A stretch of 64,000 nt of DNA, taken from the NCBI RefSeq assembly GCF_030547005.1, contig NZ_JAUOPN010000014.1:62001-126000 (forward strand). The letters are read 5' to 3'. The stretch's first letter is position 1; the number at the start of each line of letters is the position of its first letter. The notes under the pieces are model-generated. The model saw only the letters and a list, made by a program, of their open reading frames with translations, was not told where the DNA came from and ran no database searches. A program made the translations under genes and the position numbers. This DNA is from Maribacter sp. 1_MG-2023. Lineage in GTDB: Bacteria; Bacteroidota; Bacteroidia; Flavobacteriales; Flavobacteriaceae. Shown here piece by piece: positions 36,175 through 44,440 of the stretch.

Positions 36175-36744
36175 TTAAGCATAAGCCTTCAACCAATTTT
36201 CTAACATCTTTTTTCCTTCTGGAGTAAGCACGGATTCTGGATGAAATTGTACGGCACGTACATCATAAGTTTTATGACGAAGCGACATAATTTGTCCGTT
36301 TTCATCAACCGAAGTTGTTTCTAAAACTTCTGGTAAATCAGGATTTACCACCCAAGAATGGTATCTGCCAACTTCAATTTCATTTGGAAGTCCTTCAAAA
36401 ATAATATCATCTTTTGTGATTTTTATTTTAGTTGCAATACCGTGATACACTTCATCCAAATTTATTAGGGAACCTCCAAATACTTCGGCGATTGCCTGTT
36501 GCCCCAAACAAACTCCAAAAATGCTTTTAGTAGGAGCGTATTTCTTAATGATTTGTTTTAGTAAACCTGCTTCATCAGGAATACCTGGGCCTGGAGAAAG
36601 TACAATTTTATCAAAAGCATCAACCTCTTCTAGGGTAAGTTGGTCATTACGTTTTACAATAACCTCGCAACCTAATTCTTCTAAATAATGCACTAGGTTA
36701 TAAGTGAAACTATCGTAATTATCTATAACTAATATTTTCTTCAT
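36175..36744 (-). CDS. trpG: Anthranilate synthase component II (glutamine amidotransferase)
   Basis: Supplies ammonia from glutamine to TrpE. 189 residues. The class I amidotransferase triad is present: Cys in GVCLGQQAIAE, and His and Glu in AVQFHPESVLT. The pattern LSPGPGIPDEAG is typical. It follows trpE with one base between the genes. As in many bacteria it may also serve para-aminobenzoate synthase (inference). Confidence 0.95.
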   Translation of the reverse strand: MKKILVIDNYDSFTYNLVHYLEELGCEVIVKRNDQLTLEEVDAFDKIVLSPGPGIPDEAGLLKQIIKKYAPTKSIFGVCLGQQAIAEVFGGSLINLDEVYHGIATKIKITKDDIIFEGLPNEIEVGRYHSWVVNPDLPEVLETTSVDENGQIMSLRHKTYDVRAVQFHPESVLTPEGKKMLENWLKAYA

Positions 36745-36745
36745 C

Positions 36746-38143
36746 TTAAATGTCTTCAGCTATTTCTAATGCCTTGGTCAAAGCGCCTAGTTTGTTATAT
36801 GTTTCTTGTAGTTCGCTTTCTGGGTTTGATGCAGCGACCAATCCGGCACCAGCCTGATAATGTAGTTTATGATTTTTACTTAAAAAAGTTCTTATCATAA
36901 TCGCATGGTTGAAATTGCCATAAAAATCCATAAAACCTATAGCGCCACCATAATACCCACGACTGGTTTTTTCATATTTTTCTATAAGTTGCATGGCCAT
37001 GTGTTTTGGAGCGCCACTTAATGTGCCGGCAGGAAACGTGTCAGCTACCACTTTCATGGTAGGAATGTCACTTTTCTTCATTCCTGTAACCTTAGAAACT
37101 AAGTGTATCACATGAGAGAAAAACTGTACTTCTCTATAGTTTTCTACCTTCACAACACTACCGTTTCTACTAAGGTCGTTACGGGCAAGATCTACTAACA
37201 TGACATGCTCACTGTTTTCTTTATCGTCGGTCTTTAGTTCTTTGGCAAGTTGCGCATCTTGTTCATCGTTTCCGGTTCTTTTAAAAGTACCTGCAATGGG
37301 GTGAATTTCAGCTTTACCCTCGCTAACGATCAGTTGTGCTTCTGGTGAACTGCCAAATATTTTAAAATCACCATAATCAAAATAGAACAAATATGGCGAC
37401 GGATTTACAGAACGTAAAGCTCTATACACATTAAACTCATCACCTTTAAAACCTTGAGAAAAACGACGGCTTAAAACTAGCTGAAATACATCGCCACGTT
37501 GACAATGCTTTTTTGCTAAATCTACATGCTCTCTATATTCTGCATCTTCTAGATTGGATTCTCTTTTGCCTTCTATTTTAAAATTATACGTGGCAAAATT
37601 TCTAATACTTAAAAGCTGTTCCAATTCTGGAATGTTATTCTCTGTGTTATAACAATGCGCAAAAAGATAAGCTTCGTTCTTATAATGGTTTATAGCAATG
37701 ATATTTTGATACACGGCATAGTAAATATCTGGAATATGAACAGAGTCATCTTTAACCGATATATCTACATCTTCAAAATACCGAACGGCGTCGTAAGCCA
37801 TATAACCAAACAAGCCGTTATTAATGAATTTATAGTCGTTGTTATCTGCTTTAAAGGTTTTGCTAAAGGTGTCAATGATCTCAACAACGTTGGTTTCAGG
37901 AGTAATTTGTATTTCTTCTGTAGTCCCGTCAGGAAATTGTTTTACAATAACCTCATTCTCCACTTTAATTGAAGCGATAGGGTTACAACATATATAGGAG
38001 AAACTGTTGTTGTTAGCGTGGTAGTCGCTACTTTCTAATAAAATACTATTAGGAAAACGGTCTCTTATTTTTAGATAAACGCTTACCGGCGTCATGGTGT
38101 CGGCAAGAATTTTTTTGTGATATGTCTTAAATTGATAGGTCAT
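36746..38143 (-). CDS. trpE: Anthranilate synthase component I
   Basis: Chorismate to anthranilate, the committed step. 465 residues. The N-terminal ILLESSDYHANNNSFS contains the LLES element that binds tryptophan in feedback inhibition. The chorismate-binding core has QRGDVFQLVLSRRFSQ, IAGTFKRTG, HVMLVDLARNDL, FPAGTLSGAPK and QAGAGLVAASNPESE. It is the first structural gene of the operon, 22 bases after the attenuator hairpin, so it is controlled by both attenuation and feedback. Confidence 0.97.
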   Translation of the reverse strand: MTYQFKTYHKKILADTMTPVSVYLKIRDRFPNSILLESSDYHANNNSFSYICCNPIASIKVENEVIVKQFPDGTTEEIQITPETNVVEIIDTFSKTFKADNNDYKFINNGLFGYMAYDAVRYFEDVDISVKDDSVHIPDIYYAVYQNIIAINHYKNEAYLFAHCYNTENNIPELEQLLSIRNFATYNFKIEGKRESNLEDAEYREHVDLAKKHCQRGDVFQLVLSRRFSQGFKGDEFNVYRALRSVNPSPYLFYFDYGDFKIFGSSPEAQLIVSEGKAEIHPIAGTFKRTGNDEQDAQLAKELKTDDKENSEHVMLVDLARNDLSRNGSVVKVENYREVQFFSHVIHLVSKVTGMKKSDIPTMKVVADTFPAGTLSGAPKHMAMQLIEKYEKTSRGYYGGAIGFMDFYGNFNHAIMIRTFLSKNHKLHYQAGAGLVAASNPESELQETYNKLGALTKALEIAEDI

Positions 38144-38164
38144 AGGTACTTTTATAAAATAAAG

Positions 38165-38189
38165 AAGGCTTGTCGTGATGACAAGCCTT
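38165..38189 (-). terminator. trp attenuator: terminator hairpin
   Basis: On the minus strand AAGGCTTGTC (38189-38180) and GACAAGCCTT (38174-38165) form a perfect 10-bp stem with a 5-base loop, followed by CTTTATTTT. It stands between the leader peptide and trpE. Competing structures are seen: TCGTGA at the leader stop (38224-38219) can pair with TCACGA (38178-38173), and AAGC (38215-38212) with GCTT (38186-38183), which would break the terminator. CTTACGA (38237-38231) can pair with TCGTGAG (38224-38218), one G-U pair, to block that antiterminator. Confidence 0.88.
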
Positions 38190-38218
38190 TATATAGTTTT
38201 ACTACAATGATGCTTTGC

Positions 38219-38275
38219 TCACGATGTTTTTCGTAAGTTGTTCCACCACCAAGTATTTGCGATTAAATTTTTCAT
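38219..38275 (-). CDS. trpL: trp operon leader peptide (18 residues, three consecutive Trp)
   Basis: Encodes MKNLIANTWWWNNLRKTS then TGA. Codons 9-11 (38251-38243) are all TGG. A ribosome stalled there for lack of charged tRNA-Trp would cover the CTTACGA arm and let the antiterminator form. A ribosome that finishes would sit on the stop codon, which is part of the antiterminator arm, and let the terminator form. It starts only 7 bases after the -7 promoter element, with no Shine-Dalgarno. The name is given by analogy with the enterobacterial trpL; there is no sequence homology to rely on. Confidence 0.85.
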   Translation of the reverse strand: MKNLIANTWWWNNLRKTS

Positions 38276-38282
38276 TAAGCAT

Positions 38283-38313
38283 CAAATATAAAGAGGAAAT
38301 TTAAACTATCAAA
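38283..38313 (-). promoter_or_regulatory. trp operon promoter (TTTG-N19-TATATTTG)
   Basis: A full Bacteroidota housekeeping promoter on the minus strand: -33 TTTG at 38313-38310, a 19-base spacer, and -7 TATATTTG at 38290-38283. Transcription should begin about 38276-38279, leaving a 5' leader of only a few bases before the leader-peptide ATG at 38275. Confidence 0.75.
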
Positions 38314-38375
38314 TTAATTATAAAATTATTTAAAACTAAAAGTTTAGTTCTATTTTTATAATAAATCTTTAAATA

Positions 38376-39635
38376 ATGAAAATTAAATTTTTCCTACAAA
38401 AGTTAACAATTGTATATTTTGTTTTGTACACGATTCCGTTTCCATTTAATTATTTACCTTTTAAAATAGGTGATTATTTTTCTGAAATTGTAATGAGTAT
38501 CTGGGGACAGTTGGTGCCATTTGTTGCTAGGGAATTATTAAAATATGATGGGTCTGTTGTTTATCGGGATAATGGCAGTGGGGATTCAGTGTTTTTCTAT
38601 TTTTTAATACCCACAATAATGTTGGTGGCATTGGCTACAACTATCATCTGGATTAGTATAATAGACAAACGATTAGAGTTGAAGTCTAGCATTAAAAATC
38701 ACTTTAATGTGTATTTGCGATACTACATGGCTTTTACAATGTTTATATATGGCTTTTCGAAAGTTTTTTATTTACAATTTAATCAATTAACCTTATTTCA
38801 ATTAACCCAAAGTTTTGGTGATTCTTCGCCTATGGGCTTGCTATGGAAGTTTATGGGTTATTCAGAAATATTCTCAATCTTGACGGGAATAACAGAAGTT
38901 TTTGCAGGTTTGCTTCTTTTATTTAGAAAAACAAAAGTAATTGGTGCATTAATTTGTTTTGTAATAATGGTTCAGGTATTTATGATGAATATTTCCTTTG
39001 ATGTGCCAGTGAAGATTTATTCGTTTCATTTAATAATTATCTCTTTATTAATTTTTTTGCCGGAATATAAAAGGCTGTTTAATTTGATTAATAATTATGA
39101 AGATAAAAATCCATTAATTTTCAATAAGTCATTTAAAATATTTAATGAAACGTCATTAAGATATGGAATAAAATATTTTATGATACTTATGGTACTATCA
39201 GTAATTATTACAGAAAATTTTTCAAGGCAAAAAAAGTACGGTAAAAGAGCAGCTACAAATGAACTTTACGGTATTTATGATGTAAATCTTTTTATAGTTG
39301 AAAATGATACTATTCCGCCATCAAGACTGAATTTTGATAGGTGGGATAGGTTAATTATTGATAAAAATGTTGCTTTAGTTGAAAAAATGAATAGAGAAAA
39401 AATACATCTTCAAATGGAAATAGATTCGGTGAATTCAACGGTCCATTTTCAGTCTTATATGGATAAAGACGATATAAGTGAGCTCAAATTTAAAATTGAA
39501 GGCAACTATTTAATACTTGACGGTAAGATTCGTGATTCCAATGTATTGACAAAAATGATTAGGAAGGAGAGAGCCGATTTCTTTTTAGAAAAAAGAGGTT
39601 TTCATTGGATTAACGAATATCCAATGAATAGATAA
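38376..39635 (+). CDS. DoxX-like multi-pass membrane protein of unknown function
   Basis: 419 residues. The first 280 residues hold about eight hydrophobic helices. The segment RYYMAFTMFIYGFSKVFYLQ and the later GITEVFAGLLLLFRKTKVIG are typical of DoxX-like proteins (arginine, YGFxK; then ExxxGLLLL). The last 130 residues are soluble, beginning YGIYDVNLFIVENDTIPPSR, possibly a lipocalin-like beta domain on the outer face. No catalytic motif was seen. It is divergent from the trp operon and ends at a bidirectional terminator. Confidence 0.7.
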   Translation: MKIKFFLQKLTIVYFVLYTIPFPFNYLPFKIGDYFSEIVMSIWGQLVPFVARELLKYDGSVVYRDNGSGDSVFFYFLIPTIMLVALATTIIWISIIDKRLELKSSIKNHFNVYLRYYMAFTMFIYGFSKVFYLQFNQLTLFQLTQSFGDSSPMGLLWKFMGYSEIFSILTGITEVFAGLLLLFRKTKVIGALICFVIMVQVFMMNISFDVPVKIYSFHLIIISLLIFLPEYKRLFNLINNYEDKNPLIFNKSFKIFNETSLRYGIKYFMILMVLSVIITENFSRQKKYGKRAATNELYGIYDVNLFIVENDTIPPSRLNFDRWDRLIIDKNVALVEKMNREKIHLQMEIDSVNSTVHFQSYMDKDDISELKFKIEGNYLILDGKIRDSNVLTKMIRKERADFFLEKRGFHWINEYPMNR

Positions 39636-39639
39636 AATA

Positions 39640-39671
39640 AAAATCCCTTTGAAATTTATCAAAGGGATTTT
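39640..39671. terminator. Bidirectional terminator between the DoxX-like and YceI genes
   Basis: AAATCCCTTTGA and TCAAAGGGATTT (39641-39652 and 39659-39670) form a 12-bp perfect stem around 6 bases, with A and T runs on the two sides. It serves both converging genes. Confidence 0.92.
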
Positions 39672-39702
39672 AAATTGTTGTAATTCGATTGTATTAAAAC
39701 GA

Positions 39703-40284
39703 TTATAGTACTAAGTCTACTACTAAATCAAAATCATCGTAGATTGCTTTATCTCCTAGATTATCAAAAAAGCTTCCAGAACCATATTTAATATCAAATT
39801 TTGTTCTGTCTACTTTAAGTGTTGCAGTAGCTTTATTTTCAAACATAGAAACCACTAGGGTTATAGGTTTTGTAATACCTTTAATAGTTAAGTCTCCTGT
39901 TACGGTATATGAGTTATCGTTCATAGCTTTAACTGATGTAAAAACCAATTTAGAGGTTGGGTTGCTTTCAACACCAAAAAAATCTGCAGACTGTAAATGA
40001 CCTTCTAATTTTTCTTTTCCTTGTCCTGCTTCTAAGTCACTAACGCTAATTGAAGTCATATCAACGACAAATTCACCGCCAGTTAATTTTTTTCCGTTCA
40101 TTTCTAAATGACCAGATTTTAGGTTGATGCTACCATTGTGTTCTCCAGTAACTTTGTAACCTTTCCAGGTAACAGTGCTTTCGCTAACTTTTATTTGTTT
40201 TTTCTCTCCATCAATTGGGGTAGATGCTGTTGCGCTAAATCCAAAAACGGCTACGAATGCTAAACTTAATAATGACTTCTTCAT
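39703..40284 (-). CDS. YceI-family periplasmic protein
   Basis: 193 residues with signal peptide MKKSLLSLAFVAVFGFSATA. The YceI lipocalin-like fold is recognised by SESTVTWKGYKVTGEHNGSI, LEAGQGKEKLEGHLQSADFF and GDLTIKGITKPITL. YceI proteins bind isoprenoid or other lipids in the periplasm. The ATG at 40284 gives a clean signal peptide; a longer frame would run into the nitroreductase gene. It is the third gene of the marR-nitroreductase-yceI cluster. Confidence 0.92.
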   Translation of the reverse strand: MKKSLLSLAFVAVFGFSATASTPIDGEKKQIKVSESTVTWKGYKVTGEHNGSINLKSGHLEMNGKKLTGGEFVVDMTSISVSDLEAGQGKEKLEGHLQSADFFGVESNPTSKLVFTSVKAMNDNSYTVTGDLTIKGITKPITLVVSMFENKATATLKVDRTKFDIKYGSGSFFDNLGDKAIYDDFDLVVDLVL

Positions 40285-40315
40285 GTTCTTTAATTTTAAA
40301 ATGATTGTGTTTAAT

Positions 40316-40948
40316 TTATATATGGGTAATAATTTGTTCTTTAGAATATCTAACCTTAGGGTAGTGCTGTGTTGTGTCGTCAGCAGATCTATAGCCAACT
40401 GCCAAAACTACGGCAGCATTTAAATCTTTGTCGGTAAGACCTAAAATTTCATTGTATTGCGCTTTGTCAAAACCTTCCATTGGGCAGGTATCGATTTCCA
40501 TTTCGGCGGCTATGGTCATTAAATTACCTAATACGATATAGGCTTGGTTAGATGTCCAGGTGTTCTTGTGAGCATCAGGTAAATCTAATAATGTAGATTT
40601 CATAGTTTGAGAAAAACCTTCAAGGTCATCTTTTGAAACTCCGCGTATAGCCATAATATTAGCTATGTAGTCGTCGATCATAGTTTCGTTAAATGTTGGC
40701 TTATTGGCAAGGACTATTAAATAAGATGCATCTGTTATTTGAGGCTGGTCATAAGAAGCTTTTCTTAAATTTTTTCGTACATCTGTATCTTCAATAACAT
40801 AAATTTCATATGGTTGTAAACCATAAGAAGAGGCAGTTAATCTAGCAGCTTCTAAAAGAGTTTCTAAATCCTCTTTGCTTATCTTTTTTGAGCTATCGAA
40901 TTTTTTGGTGGCATAACGCCAATTCAATTTATCTACTATTGGGTTCAT
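40316..40948 (-). CDS. NAD(P)H-dependent nitroreductase family flavoprotein
   Basis: 210 residues, NfsB-like. Motifs are WRYATKKFDSSKKISKED (FMN phosphate site with Arg and Lys), ARLTASSYGLQPYEIYVIED and the C-terminal AVVLAVGYRSADD. Such enzymes bind FMN and reduce quinones or nitro compounds with NAD(P)H; the native substrate is not determined. It lies 11 bases after marR and is presumably controlled by it. Confidence 0.92.
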   Translation of the reverse strand: MNPIVDKLNWRYATKKFDSSKKISKEDLETLLEAARLTASSYGLQPYEIYVIEDTDVRKNLRKASYDQPQITDASYLIVLANKPTFNETMIDDYIANIMAIRGVSKDDLEGFSQTMKSTLLDLPDAHKNTWTSNQAYIVLGNLMTIAAEMEIDTCPMEGFDKAQYNEILGLTDKDLNAAVVLAVGYRSADDTTQHYPKVRYSKEQIITHI

Positions 40949-40959
40949 TTATTTTTAAC

Positions 40960-41406
40960 TTAAAATTTATTTAATAATTCATTTAGTTCATGTAATTCTG
41001 TATCGCTAAAGTTTTTAAGTATTTTCTTCTCAGCTTCAAAAAGTATTCCATCAATTTTATTTAGAAAATTTAAGCCAGCTTCAGTGATGATAATTTCAAC
41101 CTTTCTTCTGTTTTTTAAACAGATTGTTCTGTTGACGAAATTTTTTAAAATTAGTTTATCGACTAATCGTGTAGTATTGCTCATTTTGGTAACCATTCTA
41201 TCATTTATAGTAGAAAGATTGGCAGGTTTACCATTTTGACCCCTTAAAATTCTCAAAACATTAAACTGTTGTATAGAAATATCAAAAGGTTTAAGAACCG
41301 CAGATACTTCCTCATCTAGCTTGTTTGCAACTAATGCTACATGTATTAATGTCCGTTTTGCCAACGGCATTTTTTTATTTGTTTTAATAATCTCTTCTAC
41401 ATTCAT
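40960..41406 (-). CDS. MarR-family transcriptional regulator
   Basis: 148 residues with the winged-helix MarR fold. The recognition helix lies near LSTINDRMVTKMSNTTRLVD, and the wing is in NRTICLKNRRKVEIIITEAG. A single cysteine sits at the wing (TICLKN). The N-terminal reactive cysteine of OhrR is absent, so it is probably not an OhrR. Two palindromes overlap its own promoter (separate entry), so it most likely represses itself and the downstream nitroreductase and yceI genes. Confidence 0.92.
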   Translation of the reverse strand: MNVEEIIKTNKKMPLAKRTLIHVALVANKLDEEVSAVLKPFDISIQQFNVLRILRGQNGKPANLSTINDRMVTKMSNTTRLVDKLILKNFVNRTICLKNRRKVEIIITEAGLNFLNKIDGILFEAEKKILKNFSDTELHELNELLNKF

Positions 41407-41410
41407 GTTG

Positions 41411-41439
41411 ATACAATAATTGTATATACAAATGTATAT
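41411..41439 (-). promoter_or_regulatory. marR promoter with two nested palindromes
   Basis: Palindrome 1 is ATACAATAATTGTAT (41411-41425, centre A). Palindrome 2 is ATATACAAATGTATAT (41424-41439), which overlaps palindrome 1 by two bases. The minus-strand -7 element TACATTTG (41436-41429) lies within palindrome 2. The marR ATG is at 41406, five bases beyond palindrome 1. This is the classic geometry of MarR autorepression. The palindromes resemble OhrR/MarR boxes of the TACAAT-ATTGTA type. Confidence 0.65.
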
Positions 41440-41546
41440 CTATTTTTTGTTATTTTAACCTATGAGTTGATTAAATATTTGTTAAAAACATATAAGAGAA
41501 TCAAATAAATAAAAATCGATTATTTTTACAGTATATAATTTATAAT

Positions 41547-41855
41547 ATGGCAGATTTATCACAACAAGATTGGGAAGCGCAGTTAGAGAAAGATTCTAAT
41601 GCAGTAATTCTCGATGTAAGAACAGAAGAAGAAATAGAAGAAGGTATAATTCCAAATTCTATAAATATTGATATTTACAAAGGTCAAGAGTTTGTAGCAG
41701 AGCTAGAGAAATTAGACAAAGCAAAAAACTATTATGTGTATTGTAGATCTGGTGCCAGAAGTGGTCAAGCATGTGCAATAATGAATAGTTTAGGTTTTGA
41801 TAAGGCATTTAATCTTCGAGGAGGTTTTATGAATTGGGAAGGAGAAACCGCATAA
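41547..41855 (+). CDS. Single-domain rhodanese-like protein
   Basis: 102 residues. The active-site cysteine loop is YCRSGARSGQACA, and the rhodanese start motif AVILDVRTEEEIEEGIIPNS is well kept. Single-domain rhodaneses carry persulfide sulfur for various acceptors (thiosulfate sulfurtransferase-like). Cytoplasmic. It is divergent from marR, with a terminator directly downstream. Confidence 0.93.
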   Translation: MADLSQQDWEAQLEKDSNAVILDVRTEEEIEEGIIPNSINIDIYKGQEFVAELEKLDKAKNYYVYCRSGARSGQACAIMNSLGFDKAFNLRGGFMNWEGETA

Positions 41856-41878
41856 TTTTATTTCTTTCAAAAAAAATG

Positions 41879-41905
41879 ACCCGCTTAACGGCGGGTTTTT
41901 TATTT
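41879..41905 (+). terminator. Intrinsic terminator after the rhodanese gene
   Basis: ACCCGC and GCGGGT form a short 6-bp GC-rich stem (41879-41884 and 41891-41896), followed by a long T run. Confidence 0.85.
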
Positions 41906-41912
41906 TTATAAA

Positions 41913-43190
41913 ATGAAGGAAGACTTACTTCATTTTATATGGAAGTACAAAAAGTATCCCATTAACCAACTCGTATCTACATCTGGTGAGGAGGTACATG
42001 TGGTTTCAACAGGTATGCATAATCATTTAAGCGGACCTGATTTTTTTAATGCTCAAATAGAGTTAAATGGGCAATTGTGGGCAGGTAATGTAGAGATTCA
42101 TATAAAATCATCAGATTGGTATGCGCATCATCACCAAGATGATACTAATTATGACAATGTAATTTTGCATGTTGTTTGGGAAGATGATATCGCAGTGTAC
42201 AGAAAAGACGGAAGTGAAATTCCTACTTTATCTTTAAAAGAATATATACCGTTAGTGATGCTAAATAACTATCAAAACCTTTTTGATAGTAAGAATTATA
42301 AATTCATTAATTGTGAAAATGAATTTAAAGAGGTTGATGAATTTATAAAGAACAATTGGTTGGATCGTTTGTTTGTAGAACGGTTAGAGCAGAAGTCTAT
42401 CTTTATTAAAGAGCTATTAGATTTTACGAATAATGACTGGGAGCAAGTATTATTTTTAATGCTTTTAAAAACTTTTGGGTCCAAAATAAATAGAGAAGTA
42501 TTTATTGAAATAGGTAAATCAATTGATTTTTCAATAATCAGAAAATTAAATGATAAACCACTTCAAATGGAAAGCTTGTTTTTAGGGCAAGCAAATTTAC
42601 TTAGTACTACTATTGAAGGCGATACGTATTATAATGAGTTGATAAAGGAATATCAATTTTTAAAACATAAGTTTAATTTAAGTCCCGTATTCAAGTCTCC
42701 AGAGTTTTTTAGGTTGAGACCACCAAATTTCCCTACCATTAGATTAGCTCAATTAAGTGCTATTTACTCTAATAATAATAATTTATTTCATGCATTAATC
42801 GAAAATGATGAGCCCAGTTTTTCTGATATCTTCAAATCGGGAACAAGTGAGTATTGGGAAACCCATTTTAATTTTGCTAAAATTTCAAAAAAGAGCAAAA
42901 AGGGAATTTCAAATTCCTTTTTAAATCTGTTAATGATAAATACTATAATTCCGTTGAAGTTTGCTTACAGCCGGTATAAAGGCGGTTTAGAGAACGAGAA
43001 GTTTCTAAAGATGATGTCAGAAATTAAAAAAGAAGAAAACAGTATTATAGCTAACTTTGGTAAATTGGGAACATCTATTAAAAGTGCAAAAGATTCTCAA
43101 ACATATCTACAGCTTTATACAAATTATTGCGCAAAAGACAAATGTTTAGATTGTGCTGTAGGAGCTTCTTTAATGAATATAAAAGTCTAA
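41913..43190 (+). CDS. DUF2851 family protein
   Basis: 425 residues. The N-terminal signature EDLLHFIWKYKKY, then GMHNHLSGPDFFNAQIELNG and GNVEIHIKSSDWYAH, defines this family of unknown function, found almost only in Bacteroidota. There is a C-terminal cysteine group: Cys at the start of CAKDKCLDC. No signal peptide. The family is conserved next to the PspC-like and K+ channel genes, as here. Confidence 0.9.
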   Translation: MKEDLLHFIWKYKKYPINQLVSTSGEEVHVVSTGMHNHLSGPDFFNAQIELNGQLWAGNVEIHIKSSDWYAHHHQDDTNYDNVILHVVWEDDIAVYRKDGSEIPTLSLKEYIPLVMLNNYQNLFDSKNYKFINCENEFKEVDEFIKNNWLDRLFVERLEQKSIFIKELLDFTNNDWEQVLFLMLLKTFGSKINREVFIEIGKSIDFSIIRKLNDKPLQMESLFLGQANLLSTTIEGDTYYNELIKEYQFLKHKFNLSPVFKSPEFFRLRPPNFPTIRLAQLSAIYSNNNNLFHALIENDEPSFSDIFKSGTSEYWETHFNFAKISKKSKKGISNSFLNLLMINTIIPLKFAYSRYKGGLENEKFLKMMSEIKKEENSIIANFGKLGTSIKSAKDSQTYLQLYTNYCAKDKCLDCAVGASLMNIKV

Positions 43191-43201
43191 TTTTATACCC
43201 C

Positions 43202-43429
43202 ATGAACATATTCTATAAATTACTGCACTATTTTCAAAAGCGAGGGTATGAGGTTTGTGGTAGAATAGCCGAACGTTTAGGTATACGTGCAAGAGTAGTA
43301 AGAACATCGTTCATTTATCTCACTTTTGTAACTGTAGGCTTCGGGTTTGCACTTTATTTATTTTTGGCTTTCTGGCTTAGAATAAAAGATTTGATTTATA
43401 CGAAACGAAATTCTGTTTTTGATTTGTAA
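43202..43429 (+). CDS. Short PspC-domain membrane protein
   Basis: 75 residues. EVCGRIAERLGIRARVVRTS is the PspC start, and the helix FIYLTFVTVGFGFALYLFLA completes the domain. In Proteobacteria PspC is part of the phage-shock response; stand-alone short copies in flavobacteria have no assigned role. The ATG at 43202 is chosen because the frame upstream of it lies inside the end of the DUF2851 gene. Confidence 0.8.
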   Translation: MNIFYKLLHYFQKRGYEVCGRIAERLGIRARVVRTSFIYLTFVTVGFGFALYLFLAFWLRIKDLIYTKRNSVFDL

Positions 43430-43432
43430 TAT

Positions 43433-44440
43433 ATGATGCAATTATTTCGATCTAAAATTTATTTGGCATTGGCGTTAATGCTAATGGTTTTGACTTTTGG
43501 TGTGCTCGGGTATAGAATTGTTGCCGACTATTCTTGGGTCGATGCTTTTTATATGACCATAATTACAGTAACCACCGTAGGTTTTTCAGAGGTTAGGCCA
43601 ATGGGACCTGAAGGTAAGATATTTACAATAATTCTTATTGTTACAAGTGTATTTATAGTTGGTTTCGCTATATCAATCGTTACCGAATACCTACTCTCAA
43701 GAAATTCAGTAGAACTGCTAAAAAAGAAAAAAATGAAGAATGCCATCGCAAATTTAAATCAGCATGTAATCGTCTGTGGCTTTGGTCGAAATGGTATGCA
43801 GGCAGCAGAGCGGCTAAAAGCATATAAAAGACCATTTGTAGTTATAGAAAAAGATAAGGAGGTAATAGAGCGATATGAAGAAGATGTTTTATTTATCGAA
43901 GGTGATGCAAATGATGATGATGTGTTATTGGAAGCCGGTATTGAGAGGTCTAAGTATTTAATTGCCACCTTGCCAGATGATGCTGCAAATTTATTTGTTG
44001 TTTTGTCAGCCAGACAAATGAAAAAAAATCTTTTTATCATTAGTAGAGCATCATTAGTCAATTCTCAAAAGAAATTAATTTTGGCAGGTGCAAATAAAGT
44101 TATTATGCCAGATAAAATTGGAGGTGATCATATGGCATCTTTGGTAGTTATGCCAGACCTTATCACATTTATGGATAAGCTTTCTATGGAAGGCGAACAT
44201 ACGACTAATTTAGAAGAAGTGGCTATTGAAGATTTTGCAAATCAGATAGATTGTAATTCGTTGAGAGATCTAGATTTACGAAGAAAAACTGGGTGTACTA
44301 TTATAGGTTACATTTCCCCTGATGGTGACTATACGATAAACCCAGAAGCAGATATGAAATTACAACCAAAAAGTAAGGTTATAGTATTGGGCAGACCTGA
44401 GCAAATAAAGAAATTGAACGAAATGTTCAATATTGAATAA
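43433..44440 (+). CDS. Potassium channel with RCK (TrkA-like) domains
   Basis: 335 residues. Two membrane helices (about 9-27 and 62-83) bracket a pore with the selectivity filter TVTTVGFSEV. The second part is a cytoplasmic RCK domain with nucleotide-binding HVIVCGFGRNGMQAAERL, then an RCK_C domain. It resembles the MthK/Kch type. The filter has Phe (TVGF) where the classic K+ channel signature has Tyr (TVGYG), and the next residue is Ser rather than Gly. ATG codons at 43433 and 43436 are both possible. It follows the PspC-like gene by three bases. Confidence 0.88.
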   Translation: MMQLFRSKIYLALALMLMVLTFGVLGYRIVADYSWVDAFYMTIITVTTVGFSEVRPMGPEGKIFTIILIVTSVFIVGFAISIVTEYLLSRNSVELLKKKKMKNAIANLNQHVIVCGFGRNGMQAAERLKAYKRPFVVIEKDKEVIERYEEDVLFIEGDANDDDVLLEAGIERSKYLIATLPDDAANLFVVLSARQMKKNLFIISRASLVNSQKKLILAGANKVIMPDKIGGDHMASLVVMPDLITFMDKLSMEGEHTTNLEEVAIEDFANQIDCNSLRDLDLRRKTGCTIIGYISPDGDYTINPEADMKLQPKSKVIVLGRPEQIKKLNEMFNIE

